DNA of 64,000 nt, taken from NCBI GenBank assembly GCA_950295325.1, contig OX485805.1, forward strand, positions 54,026,758-54,090,757, read 5' to 3'. Both the position numbers and the translations under genes were made by a program. The notes beneath the pieces were generated by a model. That model did no database searches. It was not told where the DNA came from and worked only from the letters and a program-made list of their open reading frames with translations. This document shows positions 48,074-60,300 of this stretch, piece by piece; within the stretch, counting starts at the first letter, position 1; the number at the start of each line of letters is the position of its first letter. This DNA comes from Polytrichum commune (Eukaryota; Streptophyta; Polytrichopsida; Polytrichales; Polytrichaceae).

Positions 48074-49205
48074 AATATATTAGTGGAAAGTGGAAAGGTA
48101 GGGTTGAGAGGCATCCACAAATTCATCGTGGTGATGGGTCACCATGTGCGGAGAGTGGAAGTGTTTGTGCAACCCTTGACTCATGCTCATCATTAGTGAC
48201 AATCAGTCAGTCAGTCAGTCAGCCCTCTCTCTCTGTCAATCTGCACAGCACATTCCTGAATCTAACTGCAGTTTGGCCTACGTTTTGTCTCAAGTCAGCA
48301 TGTCAGATTGCACTGTGACAACTATGTATGATGAAAAGCTTTTGTTTCCAGTATCGGTCGACTCCAGCAAGCTGGAGCACAGTTGCATGCCTCAATCATA
48401 ATAACTTGATTTGTCAGGTCCTCTCCAAATGCAACCCCACAAATCCCTAAGACACAACCTTTTTTACCTGTTTTATGTCAACAAATTCCAAAAACCAACA
48501 GAGATGCAACCACAATCATCAGTACAGAAGATCAAAGCAGGAATTGAGACAGGCAGGATATGGCAAGAATGCCATAGACATAAATAAAATAAAATAATCC
48601 ACATACTCTGTACATGGCAGCCTAGACATATCCTTCAAACTCAAAAACAAAACGGAAGGATAATGGAGACAGGTCGAATCAGAAATCAAATATTGTGGGA
48701 GGATGTTCCAAAAAACACGACTAGATTTTATTTTATCAAGGAAGCAGAATAGCAGGAGGGTTTTAGCAGAAATCTAAGGGAGTATGGAGCAATTTTAGTT
48801 GCACCAGAGGATACGGAGACAGGGAGGGATTGGGTGAAAGCCTTTTTCTAAAAACTCCGCCGCCTGCGTGAAAATCTTGGTTTTAGTACTGCAATCTACA
48901 AGTCTACTTGCTAAGAGAACTTGTTGCAATGTTGTTGTTGAATGTGAGAACACTAGAGCTGTAATCAGCCCCACTCATACCTCGTCTAATCCTGTCGGGT
49001 TGGAAAGAAAAGCTTGGAAACTGATTGTGGTAAACTGATTACAGCACTAGTGCCAAAATCTCGGGGCTATGTGGCAAGGTGCCTGAATTCTGTCAAATCA
49101 TGTGTGGGACGTTGAATCTATCTTGGGATCTGTACTGCATTTGGTATGGCGTGGAGGGAGGAAGAGAATGGCAGATTTGAAATGTTTTTGATTACTGCAC
49201 CATTT
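48074..49205. other. No supported gene; CAGT microsatellite
   Basis: (CAGT)5 lies at 48203-48223. The rest could be the 3' flank of the minus-strand candidate gene that ends at 49206. Nothing else is recognised. Confidence 0.45.
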
Positions 49206-49346
49206 TCAAGGCGTCACCCACCTCGCCGCCATAACGACTGCATCACTAAAAATCTCGGAGAAGTGGTAAAGAGAGTGCAGGGGAGAGCTCCGGAAGAAGC
49301 CATGGTCGCTCTTGCACTGGACAATGAATTCTTCAGGATTCTCACC
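49206..49346 (-). CDS. Candidate last exon of an unidentified host gene
   Basis: On the minus strand, GTTTGCAG at 49347-49354 is a good acceptor. The exon then reads 46 codons in phase 0, GENPEEFIVQCKSDHGFFRS through EIFSDAVVMAARWVTP, to a TGA at 49206-49208. The composition is protein-like and the phase matches the donor of the first candidate exon. The opposite strand is open too (49146-49379) but looks less natural. I do not recognise the family. Intermediate exons are not certain: stretches at 49720-49868 and 49440-49570 (minus) are possible. Confidence 0.4.
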   Translation of the reverse strand, partial: GENPEEFIVQCKSDHGFFRSSPLHSLYHFSEIFSDAVVMAARWVTP

Positions 49347-50689
49347 CTGCAAACCACCCAGCCAGCAGCCTGGTACTGATGAACTACTTACTTACATACT
49401 TACTTACAGGTATATATATTTAAATATGTAGGTTCCCTGATTTTTGCTGCTCCTTCGATCACTGCCCTACCACAATCCTGAGCAAGCCAAAAGTGCCGCC
49501 TGTAATCCAAGGACTTGGGTGCTGATCCAGGTGGGTCAAGTAACACCCTGGAGCTCCTCTCCGCCGGGGATGTGTATGCGAAATGGTGCATCATTTACAA
49601 AAAATCTGCACACCACAAGAACCGATCAAAATGAGACTCCCTCGGTTACAGAAAAATATCAACAAGGGTCACTTCAGACATAGACTCACAACCATCAAAG
49701 GTGGTTAACCATTGTATGTAGGTAAAGGCTAGACTTCCAATCATCCCCAAGGACCGTTGTCGGTACACGTTGGATCGATCATCTAGTGTCATGGAACTAC
49801 TACCACTTGGGGTAGAGGTAGACTTCTGCACAGTATGAATTTGTACGGTTACCATTGCTGCAAAGCACGGGGTGAAAGGAAGAAGGAAGCAGCATTCGGG
49901 ACTTACAGCATTCTCCAAAGCTTAGAATAGGAGAAATATTTGGTGATGGTAGTGAGGCCTAGGTTTACTTGCGGCCCCGGCAGCAGGGATGATGGTAATC
50001 CCATCACCACCGGTGGCTCCTCTTCCATACCGGCCGCCTCGCTGGGTGTCTGGCACCCACAAGTTGACTGTTACATCCCCCCACACACACACACACATTG
50101 CAGCATCAGTACTACAACAATACCAACAACAACAACACCATCGACATCAAACGGATCCCGCAAGACATCCCACCAATTCCTTTCTATCAAGCAATGAAGG
50201 GGCATCCCAAAAATCAACCTGAAGGCAACAAAAACCATCACCAACACCTGGAATGCAGCCCACTCGAATCCCCTAAACCCGACCCAAATGCAACCACTGA
50301 TTGCCTCCACCTCTACACTAGCTTCGGACCTTCCACAATCCCATATCCCTACGCTCCCGGCCCCGGAGACAAGCACGTATCACCAAGGTCCAAGGTTCTC
50401 TCTGGACCAAGTACTGCCACCACTGATCCTCGAGTTCAATCCCATTTAACCTACCACGAATCCCCATCCCCCTTTCCTTTTCCCAGCTCCAAAGCCAGAT
50501 CACCCAAACGAAACTCTCAATTACAACCACCTGATCCACAACCCCCAAAAATCCCCACCACCTCCAATTCAAGCCAATGTAACTCTCGCCCCACAAAAAA
50601 CTTAAAAAAAAGGTCCCTCTTCCCACGCTTCCGAATCCCCCCAACGCTTCACACATGATTCCAGTGAGCCCCCCGCCCGCCTCGCTTAC

Positions 50690-51004
50690 CCTCCACAGAC
50701 TCTCGTTGCTCTCCACACGTTCACAGGAGACTGCTGACACCACGAGGAACACCACCATCAACTTGTCGTCCCTGCAAGTCGTCTGATCGGCCGCCACCCC
50801 CGGCACATGAGATTCGCGGCCACTTTGGCGCATGATGATCAGGGTGCGAATGCTGCTGCTGCTGCGACTAGCTGCTGCTGCTGGGGCGACGTCCTCGTGG
50901 GGGGGATCCCCAGCGTCCCATGGGAAGGAGGAGCAGCCCATGAGAGTGATGAACTGGGCAAGATGCGCACGTTTGAGCGAGAGGTGGCCCCCGAGCGGCT
51001 CCAA
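50690..51004 (-). CDS. Candidate first exon of the same host gene, in a GC-rich island
   Basis: From the ATG at 51002-51004, 105 codons run to a strong 5' splice site, AGG followed by GTAAGC, in phase 0. The peptide starts MEPLGGHLSLKRAHL, has an Ala/Ser-rich middle and ends SCERVESNESLWR. The final '-x-SLWR' together with a preceding hydrophobic helix recalls the end of an F-box, but no confident F-box precedes it. The exon lies in the most GC-rich part of the window, with CpG-rich flanks, as expected for a 5' gene end. Overlapping plus-strand frames look like shadows. Function unknown. Confidence 0.45.
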
Positions 51005-51112
51005 GCGGCGCGGAGATCGAAAATGGCAAAAAGCGAGCGTGCGCTGTGTGTGGGTGAGTGGGAGCGAGGGGGCGTATGCCTCTGGAGTCTAGCTACTAGT
51101 GTGTGCCAGGTG

Positions 51113-51260
51113 AGTGAGGTGAGGTGAGGTGAGGTGAGGGTCGTGGTCTTCTAAGCTAGCTAGGGGGCGACGGCGTCCGCCACGACGGGGACGGTGCCGG
51201 TGGCGTCCTGGGGGGGGGGGGGGGGTTCCCTTCCCTTCCCTTCTCTTCCCTTGTATGCAA
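51113..51260. repeat. GC-rich microsatellites (GTGAG)n, G-run, (TTCCC)n
   Basis: (GTGAG)5 at about 51113-51138, a G15 run near 51212-51226 and a TTCCC-rich run at 51227-51250. They lie just upstream of the candidate minus-strand first exon, in its likely promoter or 5' UTR. Confidence 0.85.
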
Positions 51261-51916
51261 GGAAGGAGGGGAGGATGGGGATGGGGTTGGGGTGGGTGTT
51301 GGAGTTCGGGGGCACATACATATATGTAGTAAGTGGTCGTGCGGTTCAACATACTACTATTACGAAACCCACCCGGGATCTTTCATGGCAAGTGCCCAAC
51401 TTTCGATCAAGTACAATGCCATGCGGTGAGAGGTGTGTGTGGTGGAAGTTGTGTTGCGGCCGCCCCCCCCCCCCCCAAAAAAAAAAAAATCAATGTTACC
51501 AAGGTAAATGGGTGGAGTAATAAAAAAAGAAACATGTCTGCTATAGTAGTATAATAGTTCCTTGGAGGTAAGGGTTTAGGCATTCAACAATGAAGGAGTG
51601 TATGGGTTGGTTTGCCCAAATCAGGTTATTGATTGGTTCATCTCCATTGGCACCTGGTAGATTGGTCAGCTTATGGATACTTGTGAAAGTAGAAGGCATT
51701 GATTGAAAATATTGTAATATGAGAAAACCTGCAAATAATACACTAACTATAATTTCATTTAGGATGACAAAAGATCCTTTTAAATGGCAAGTTACATACA
51801 TTATAACCTTGATGCTAATGAGTATTTTGTGATATGTTTTTACTTCAAAGTTCATTACATGCTTTCGGTTTACATTGGGAATGGAATCCCAGTCAATTGC
51901 TTATTTACTAAAGGGA
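51261..51916. other. No supported gene
   Basis: A poly-C to poly-A junction lies at 51463-51489. Otherwise non-coding. Confidence 0.5.
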
Positions 51917-52230
51917 AGTGAACATACATATTGAATTTGGGCCTTCAAGGTGAAGTGCACTCAATATGGGATTTGTGGACAAGCGGCCTTCAAGAATGCA
52001 AGGGCGGTTTTTTGGGGGAATCGGGCGGGGCGAGCAGCAGTTGTAAGTCACGATCAATATTATTGTTTTTTTGGTGGGTTGCTTCGGGGGTGCCAAATTG
52101 CGGGCCCCAACCGTGACACCCCCTTTCCCCATAATGGGGTCGTGGCTCGGCTGGCTAAGGGCCTCCCAAATGGCATGAGTTCTAGCCCCATCTGGCAATG
52201 ATCAAATTGCATTGTTTGATGAAAAAACAA
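51917..52230 (+). mobile_element. Dispersed repeat with tRNA-like SINE head
   Basis: 51917-52045 repeats 7640-7760. Beginning at 52136, GGGGTCGTGGCTCGGCTGGC (A-box-like) and GAGTTCTAGCCCC (B-box-like) are about 35 bp apart. The pair resembles the internal pol III promoter of a tRNA and the flanks could pair weakly. An A-rich 'gatgaaaaaacaaac' stretch follows at about 52218. This fits a tRNA-derived SINE 5' part rather than a working tRNA, since no anticodon stem is evident. Confidence 0.45.
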
Positions 52231-52301
52231 ACCTAGTGTCAACTAAAATAAAGTAGGCTCATATCAAAGTGAAATTTTTATGTATGATTTATTTTGACTT
52301 A

Positions 52302-52789
52302 GGGCCACTTCACACATGAGATTGAGGGCCAATGACCATTGCACTTCAAGCACTCTCACTAGTGCGAAAAGGAGGAGCCAATCCACACTGCGCTCGAGGA
52401 ACCAACGGAGTTAGTGAATGCAAGAGGGATGTAAAGTCTACATTAATTCCTACATGACATCAAATGGATCATGTTTCATGGTCACTTTAGCTATTTTCAA
52501 AAACCACCCCTTGGAGGTAGGTCTAACACAAATTTGGGAGACCATAGCATTCCAAATCTCACAACCATTTGACTTATTAGAATGTATCATGTGAGAGGAT
52601 CCGCATGCATAGAAATTCATTGAAATGGCATTTGGTTGAGGGTATGGTCACATGTGAGTTCACAATACACTTGAGGGCCCGTGCCCACACTACATGATGT
52701 TGGAAGTGTATTGGTATGGCCTTTGGACGTTTCTTTTGGGCTCTCACAATTTCATGGTCACAACTCATGGCTCGTGTGTGCAGTGGGCC
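52302..52789. mobile_element. Tourist/PIF-Harbinger-like MITE A5
   Basis: The left end GGGCCACTTCACACATGAG pairs imperfectly with the right end (inverted GGCCCACTGCACACACGAG). The left flank is TTA, the right TCA, probably a decayed duplication. The interior matches A7 in opposite orientation ('ctacatgacatcaaatgg', 'aaccaccccttggaggt'). Confidence 0.75.
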
Positions 52790-52852
52790 TCAATGAGAAG
52801 ATACAAGGAGGGGCAAAAGAATAAGCACAAGTGGGGAAGGTCGGTGTACTAA

Positions 52853-53232
52853 TGCCACTTTACACTTAGAGCTTGAGGGCCTTGACCCGTGATATACAAA
52901 TTAAGTTAGTGGTCAAGAAGCCATAGATGGTCCAAGTTCACTTTGCACTAAACCTTGAGGGCATGATGGACCGAAGATATTCGAATGGATGAAAATCTAC
53001 ATGGCGTCCTACATAGCAATTATATTGCCATTGGCTCCTAGAATTCTTGTTTTGTCATGATGGAAATTTGAACCCAAAATATGTTGTGGTGGTTCATTTT
53101 CACTTTGCACTAAGCTCGAGGGCCCATCAACTGCAAGATTGAATTTCTAATCCCACGGTATGGCCTCTAAATGATTTTCAAGGGCCCTTACACTTTGTGG
53201 TCATGGCTTTTTGTTTGTGTATAAAGATATCC
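52853..53232. mobile_element. Tourist/PIF-Harbinger-like MITE A6
   Basis: Worn ends (TGCCACTTTACACTTAG; inverted right end GGATATCTTTATACAC) but TAA intact on both sides (52850-52852, 53233-53235). The interior ('cccgtgatatacaa', 'ttttcaagggccctta') matches A8 in opposite orientation. Confidence 0.65.
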
Positions 53233-53458
53233 TAACTTAGCCACTTGCAAGGAACTAGGATTTAAAACACATAACAAGGTAAAATTGGACTAAGTCCAAG
53301 TCCACAATTATAACATGTTGCATTCTATCATAGGATCCTAGGATAGGTTTGCATGGTAAGATCCTCTAATAGAATATGCACAATTGATAATGATAACATT
53401 ATAATAGTTATTTTGATTATATATTCATAATTCAAATCTTATTTATATATGATTTCCA

Positions 53459-53490
<32 letters not shown>

Positions 53491-54015
53491 TAACAACATA
53501 AAATTCAAGTAATCATTAAGGATTCACACATCTTCCATAAAATCTAGGTATATCATAAGTGTATTGTAGGATCATATGATAGAATTGAAGCAACCCAAAA
53601 GTCCATATTTTGAAAATATGTCTAAGTCTTCTTAAATAAAGCATTTAAGTATATTTTGGACTTATACATGAACTTTGGACAATTGCAACCGTCAATATGA
53701 TGTATACTAGATCGCAAAACCACGCGAATATGGTTATTGGCGAACATGGAAGCTAAGCATTAAGATTATGGTTGTTGTGATTTATGGCAAAGGGTGAATA
53801 TGTAGATAATTGTTGTATAGCCCATGTATGTTTACCTTCTAGCTAATTTGAGGTCAAAGACTCCAGTTTAATATAGTGTATGTTCCACTAGTTTGGAATG
53901 ATTGAGAACAAAATTGGGAGATTATGATTTTACTATACTTCTTGTGGTAGGTGTCATCCCAATGTCATGAACCAAAATCATGCAAGAATGGCCCATGTCC
54001 AACATTGATATATAG
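53233..54015. other. No supported gene; TA microsatellite
   Basis: (AT)n run at 53459-53483. Otherwise AT-rich and unremarkable. Confidence 0.5.
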
Positions 54016-54416
54016 AACAACATCTCCAACACTACCGTCACATCTCCCTCCAATGCTTACTCCAAAACGTCAGTGGAGGAGCTCATGGAGTATTTACAAG
54101 GACATGCCTTAAAACTATTATGACAGAGGCACCACCACTAAATATATCAATAAAGTGATCTTGTTAATTCAATACAAAGCATGAAGTGGTACGAAAATAT
54201 CACTTTCTAACATTAAAATAGTTTTGACCATAATAGCGGACCCAATATATTATTACAACAATATAGAGTCGCCTCATCATTTTGGTGCCTCAAAATCGAT
54301 GTTGATTGGTGAAGTGGGAGATGCGGGGGGATGCAATGATGATTGTTATGCATTGCTTCCTCTAAAGTATTGTGGGAAAAGGATGTGGTGATGGTGGTGG
54401 TGGTGGGGATGCTCTA
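54016..54416. mobile_element. MITE family D
   Basis: The left end ACAACATCTCCAACACTACC pairs with the inverted right end AGCATCCCCACCACCACC over about 35 bp with mismatches. The interior is non-coding. 'gcatctccaacactnccnnc' ends recall common plant MITEs. A partial copy lies at 40440-40568. Confidence 0.6.
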
Positions 54417-55433
54417 AGATACACCAATTTGTGTGAGTCCTTGTTTGGAGTTAAACCTTGCTTTAACTATTTACTCATCTTTACTAAGTGAGCTTTATCC
54501 CATTCATTGAGGTATTCATACGAGCTATTTATGTTACTTTGGTAAGAGTTGATATTCATGAGTGACATGTGCATATTATTATTATTAGTAGTAGTGGTAG
54601 TCTTGTTGTCGTTTTATGCCCTACTAAGGTGTTTATTGCACACTCTAGACTAGATTCTAAGAGGTGCTCAAATATCTTGATACCATTGAGAATTGTAGCT
54701 TTTATTGGTGTTATAGTTGGGTGTAAATCTGACTCCGATGATGAACATTTTATTGTTATGTTTGACACAACAATAAATTCCATTGCAAGAAGTAAAAATT
54801 CAATCAAAGGACACGCTTGGGAGCATGGGCCTTGCGTAGTAGCAAGTGAGCAATAGGCAAACCTCCATGATGATTTTGTGATGGTGATAGGAGGTAAGAG
54901 CAAGTGTCAATGCTTAGATCACAACATTTGTATTGGCAAGCACACCCCAAGGGGTGGTAGAAAACATCTCCCTCCAAGATCTATTGAATTCATCCCAAAG
55001 AATGGAGATAAGTATTTTTTTTTGAATCTAACCAAAATAGTAGCAATGTCTAAATTAAGAAATACGTCCAATCTTTGATCTTTGTATTTATAAGCAATTG
55101 TGACTAGTGTATAACATCTGTCAACTTGGAAGCATGAGAAGGGGAAGAAAATGTTTTTTTACTAAGTGCAATGTATACAAACTTTGATGATAAGATGTTT
55201 ACGTAGATTCACATGGAAGTTGGCACTAACCAAATTAGAATGTGAGCTATTCATTATTTTACTTGCCAAGTAATGTGGTAGAAGTGACATCCTTCCAAGT
55301 GATCAGTGGTAGAGGGTCGCAAATGAAATCAACTAAATACTAAAAAAACTCATATGTTCTAGCCGGAAGGAATTGTTTTGATAACCAAAAGGCCAACTAA
55401 GGTTGAAGTTTGGGTTGGTGTAAGGGCTACTTC
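54417..55433. other. No supported gene
   Basis: A 95-codon plus frame with a partly overlapping minus frame (54556-54903) has no family resemblance. Otherwise AT-rich. Confidence 0.45.
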
Positions 55434-55909
55434 ACACACGAGCCAAGAGCCGTGACCATGAAATTGTGAGAGCCCAAAAGAAAGTGTCCGAAGGCCGTCC
55501 CAAGACACCTCCAAAATCATGTAGTGTGGTCACATATCCTCAAGTGTAGTGTGAAACCATGTGAAACCAAATGCTATTTTAATGAATTTTTATTCATGCA
55601 TGTCCTCACACGTGATAAATTAAAATAAATCAATGGTTGGGAGCGTTCAGAGTGTCATGGTCTCCCAGTTTTGTGTTAAGCTTACCTCCAAGAGGTGGTT
55701 TTTGAAAATAATCCAAGTGACCATGAAACATGATCCATTCGATGCCATGTAGGAATCCATATCGACTTTACATCCATCTTGCATTCACATACTCCATTGG
55801 TCCCTCAAGCGCAGTGTGACGTGCACTTGACCGGCTCCACCTTTTCCACCAATGAGAGTGCTTGAAATGTAACGGTCACGGGCTCTCAGTCTCGTGTGTG
55901 AAGTGGCCC
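55434..55909. mobile_element. Tourist/PIF-Harbinger-like MITE A7
   Basis: Left end GGGCTACTTCACACACGAG and inverted right end GGGCCACTTCACACACGAG, one mismatch in 19. Flanks TAA and TAC. Same subfamily as A5, opposite orientation. No coding frame. Confidence 0.85.
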
Positions 55910-57221
55910 TACATTCATGTTATATAGTGAACTATACATGACAAGTACACAAAAGGGGGGTGTGGTGGAAGAGACTCTATAATTACAACAACTTGTGGTC
56001 GTATGAATTCACTTTGATTCTTGTATTATTATTTTTGTGTTTTTAATAAGAGGTTTGTGGCTATCATAAAATCCTACTTGCTTCCGCTCATGTGTGTACT
56101 TGCACATTTACATACATAGAACTGGGATTTGAGAATCTATGTATGCACCGTATGTACGGTCTATAATATATGGTCGGGTTTAAATATGCCATCTTAACTA
56201 TATATAGCTCAAATGTATATATGCATATGTGGCGCTATGGTCCCAATATACGTCGGTTGTACAAGGTCCGCAATGGACCTCTTTGGTCTTCATCCTTAAA
56301 ACTCCAAAAGACGGGGCTTTAGAAACAAGAAAAACAAGATTATGTGTTTCACAACTTCAAATTTTAGTATATATTTAGAATAATATATGTTGAGATAGAT
56401 GTTCTTTTAATGATATTAGCTTATTAAAGGAATATGTTGTAATTAGTGTGCAAATACGGTCAAGTACATGAACGAATCTAACGTACTACATAGAGACACA
56501 AGACGACTGCCATGGAGCAACTCATGGGTTGGCATGAAAATAGACACTACGACCATGGACTAATTTTATAGGACATCATGTCATTTTTTTCCATCATGAA
56601 TGGCGCACTTTATATATTTGAAACTATGTTGTAAAACATTTGGTTTTGAACTCGGGACATCAATTTATCAAGTAGCATCATGTTGTAGATATTGTAACAA
56701 TCATATGCAATTAAAGTTTTATACGTAATTTTTTAGCATGCCAATATGCTAAGTTTACCTTTCAAATGTATGAATGTAAGATAAAATGTCAGCCCCGTAG
56801 AGGGCAAGCATATATAGTGTCCACATTCACCATATTGCACCCTTCTTGATGCATTATTGGGCATAAAGACTAATTAAGTTCGGATTTTGATGGTTGCCAT
56901 TTGCTTGATTGTTGGAAATCTACGGTTGTAGATGCTTGGTGGTTGGGAGGGCATTACAAGAGAACGTAAAGTATTACTAGTGTTTGTAAAGCATTGCTAG
57001 TGTTTGTAATGCCCTATCCATAAATGTAATGCACTCCCCAATACCCCAATTTTAATTCTAAAATATAATTGTACGTCCAATTACACACATAAATCTGGTC
57101 TTTATGTTTAGGATTGTAATGTTGTTGGTCCATGGTGGGTGTGTGGTCAAGCCGTGGCCGTGTTCTTTGCCTCTTTTAATTTACCCGAGTGAGGGTCTTT
57201 TAACTCATGCCAAGTACACTA
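55910..57221. other. No supported gene
   Basis: AT-rich. Short direct repeat 'actagtgtttgtaa' twice near 56976-57008. Nothing else recognised. Confidence 0.5.
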
Positions 57222-57441
57222 AGTTGTCCAAATAGTGTGGGGTTACCAGTTGGAGTTACTCATTGCTATAAATTTTTACCAAGAGTATCGTTTTTTAACC
57301 TAAATAAAATAAGCAATTACTATGCACATCAAAGAACGTGATATAACTTATTTGGTAAAAAAATGACAATGTTGAAAAAAGGTTATAGCAACACATAACT
57401 TCAAATGGTAACCGGCACTAAGTAGACAATTTAGTGTACTT
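57222..57441. mobile_element. MITE family C, copy 2
   Basis: The left arm AAGTACACTAAGTTGTCC followed by 'tagtgtggggttaccag' pairs with the right arm over about 55 bp with mismatches. 220 bp in total, matching copy 1 at 23183-23387. No coding frame. Confidence 0.8.
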
Positions 57442-58938
57442 ATGTCCTTCTTCAACTAGAGCTCGAGTTGAAAACCAAAACCTGTAGTTTATGAGAGCTC
57501 GACATTAAGTTGGATTTGACAAGCTCGTATCCCAAATTCACATTGTTGAGAGTTTGATACTAAGTTGGATTTGACAAGGTGTTATTCCAAGGCATGCAAC
57601 ATGAAAAATGCTAAATCTTAAATTGGTTTTTATCACCCATAAATTGGTGATTGCCCCTCCTCCCGGGTTTGTGATTGATTCAATTTAACCCCCCTAAAGG
57701 ACCACGCCAATTTTTGCGCACTTCCCGTATACTACGTGGTTTGTTGTTCATGTACTTTATAGAAGTCTTTTACGACAATTTGCTAATTCGATTGAGAGCT
57801 TTAGTTCTTCCAATGATTGGATTTGAACATATGCATATGATTGCTAATTTGTTAGGGGGTGCCAGCCTCTGAGAACTGTGTGTGAATTTACATGTTCGTT
57901 GTCAATGCACAGTCCTTGAATTACTTTTGAGCACCTATGAACATGTTCTCCTATTGCAAGCTACACCCATGGTACAAGAATATTGGGGCATGTACAAGAC
58001 AATTATATGTACTCCAAATCAATAGGTCACGTTATCACTAGACCATGTAGCATGTTGAATCGTGTCACCGTCTACCCTCCACCAATAGGAGGGAAGGTCA
58101 TCAAGACCTACTGTATTCTTATTTTGAGACCCGTCCTTGTGATTGATTAAGCCGGTAATGTCCAATCTCTTTTGTATGTAGCACCATTTATGTAATCTTG
58201 GAGTATTATACAAGAGGAATGGTCCCCACGTTTGTGAACACATATAAGTACTCTTGTAACGAGCTCTCTCTCTCTCTCTATACACACTCACATGAAGTTC
58301 CTTGCATTTGTACTCACACATTTTCTTTCATGAGTTACTATAAATGCGAAGACCACCGCTCACATGATGCATAATATGAAGCCATACAACCACATTTGAG
58401 TTTCCCGATATTTTAGGGTTACTTTTGGGGGGGGGGGGGTAATGTGATGCTAGTTATTTAGGTGTCATGTTAAATATTATACACATGTTTGGAGTTTGAA
58501 ATGTGAATCAAGTTGATCCACGTTTAGCTCAAGTCCGTAGACAAACAAGAGACCGCGATGAGGAATATAAATTGGAGTTGATAATCCTTGGCAGAATATG
58601 ACATCATGCTTCACGCCATGTCCATAGTACACTAAATATGTAAGTACATGGGGACAGTGATCAGGGAGGTTTTTGGGCTTAATCGGTTGAGGTCCTAGTG
58701 TTTCCAAGTCCAACCGGTTACATGTTGACATCCTCCGGTTTTCCTTTATTAAATTGGGGTATATTCTATAAATTCCTCTAAAACGATTGGTAGTTTTCCT
58801 GCAGTCTTGAATTTCAACAAGCTATTTTTCAAACTCAACCAGTTCATTTGTAGTTAACTGCTTGTTCTCCCCGATCCTAGCATGGGGATAAGTAATGAAG
58901 TTCCATTTTCAAGTGTGACATGCATGGCAACCCATTAA
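57442..58938. other. No supported gene
   Basis: Holds a (CT)n run at 58263-58280 and a G13 run at 58427-58439. A short direct repeat, 'taagttggatttgacaag', occurs at 57507 and 57552. Confidence 0.5.
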
Positions 58939-59457
58939 TAGAGAGCTTACACCATCTGGTCCAATAAATGTTTGAGGACCAAGAGTCGTGACCGTGTAAA
59001 TCTAAGGGCCCTTGAAAATCATCCAGAGGTTGTACCTTGGGAAATAGAGATTTAGTTTTTCAATTGATGGGTCCTCAAGCTTAGTGTAAAGTGGAAGTGG
59101 ACCATGTTTGAGGGACCTCTACATATGTTCAAGTTCGGGTTTGGACCCCCACCATGGCAATATAATAAATAAAGGAGACAATGTAGATTCAAATTGATTT
59201 GGCACAAGCCTTAGTTTTGCTTTAGACCCACCTCTTTTTGATGGGTCTGGCGCAATTCCAATAGACTATGAAACACTATCCACTTGATGTCATGTAGGAT
59301 GCCATGTGAGATTTTTATCTCTTCGTATTTCTTTGGTCCTTCAGTGTCTTCAAAATTTAGTGTAGAGTGAGTTTGGACCATGTTTGACTTCTCGACCAAT
59401 CTCATAACTTGTATATCACGGGTCAAGGGCCCTCAAGCCCTAGTGTACAAGAGGCCC
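58939..59457. mobile_element. Tourist/PIF-Harbinger-like MITE A8
   Basis: Worn left end (TAGAGAGCTTACACCATC); right end, inverted, GGGCCTCTTGTACACTAGG. TAA lies on both sides (58936-58938, 59458-59460). The interior is the reverse of A6. Confidence 0.7.
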
Positions 59458-60096
59458 TAATCCTTAAACCTCAAGGTAGAAATTGGAAGAAGAAGAAGAA
59501 AATCTATCGTTAAATGCGGTCAATTTTCTTGCACACTTTGCACAAGCTATATGGATGGTCTGTGGATCGATGTGATGCTTGAGTTGAGGCATGAGATGCA
59601 TGATGCATTGCAATGGAAATTCGTGCACTTGGTAGTGATATATAAAGCAAGTTATAGAACTATAGTTTACTATTAATATTGATGCTCGATACTAATAGAA
59701 AAAGGGACATGCCTTGCTTGCATGTATGGAAACCATGTAACCTATCTATCAAGGTCAAAGGCCAATGACCCCTTGTGTGAATCTATGTGGGTCCCACTTT
59801 CTCAAAATCTCTTCTTGGTTAACTTAATGTAGTCTTATTGGGTCCCTTGTTTTAAAAATTGGGATTCGGTCCATGTGTGCGCTTGTATTTAAAGTTGATA
59901 CTCAAACCTCCAATTTGGGAGTCTTGAATGAACTCCACGCGTCCGTAAAACTACTAACGTGAATCATTTATCTCATGTGTCATTTTGTTGTGCCATATTG
60001 CATGTGAAAATGTGTTCGAGTGATGTCCAAGTCCCAACGGGTTGTAGAATTGACATATACGAGGATTGAATAGGTTTGTGATGTCGCTTCTCCTCA
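59458..60096. other. No supported gene
   Basis: AT-rich spacer with an AAG run near 59488. No coding signal. Confidence 0.5.
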
Positions 60097-60300
60097 TACA
60101 ATGTAGTTGGAAGACGAGGCACACTTTATGTTGGGATGTTCATTCTACAACTCCATCGGAGTCAGGTTTCTTTCCCTGATTCATATTGTAGTATTGGACA
60201 ATCTCTAGTCTTTCTTCTTGTTGAGACTATCAAGTTGATATTAGGCGCTACCTCACCGATCCACTTCATTCTGTTATCCTAGGGCGTTAGCCTTGTTTTC
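60097..60300 (+). pseudogene. Retroelement C-terminal fragment, copy 2
   Basis: Reads VEDEAHFMLGCSFYNSIGVR and FLSLIHIVVLDNL, then stops. It is the same segment as at 47720-48073, more decayed: Cys-Pro of the CP-Y motif is now Cys-Ser. A 'gacaccatcctagtgtgctt' stretch further on also matches the other locus. Confidence 0.6.

Noticed and set aside
50098-50658. 186-codon plus-strand open frame rich in Pro, Ser and Asn
   Set aside because: Low complexity, opposite a candidate minus-strand intron, and no family resemblance.
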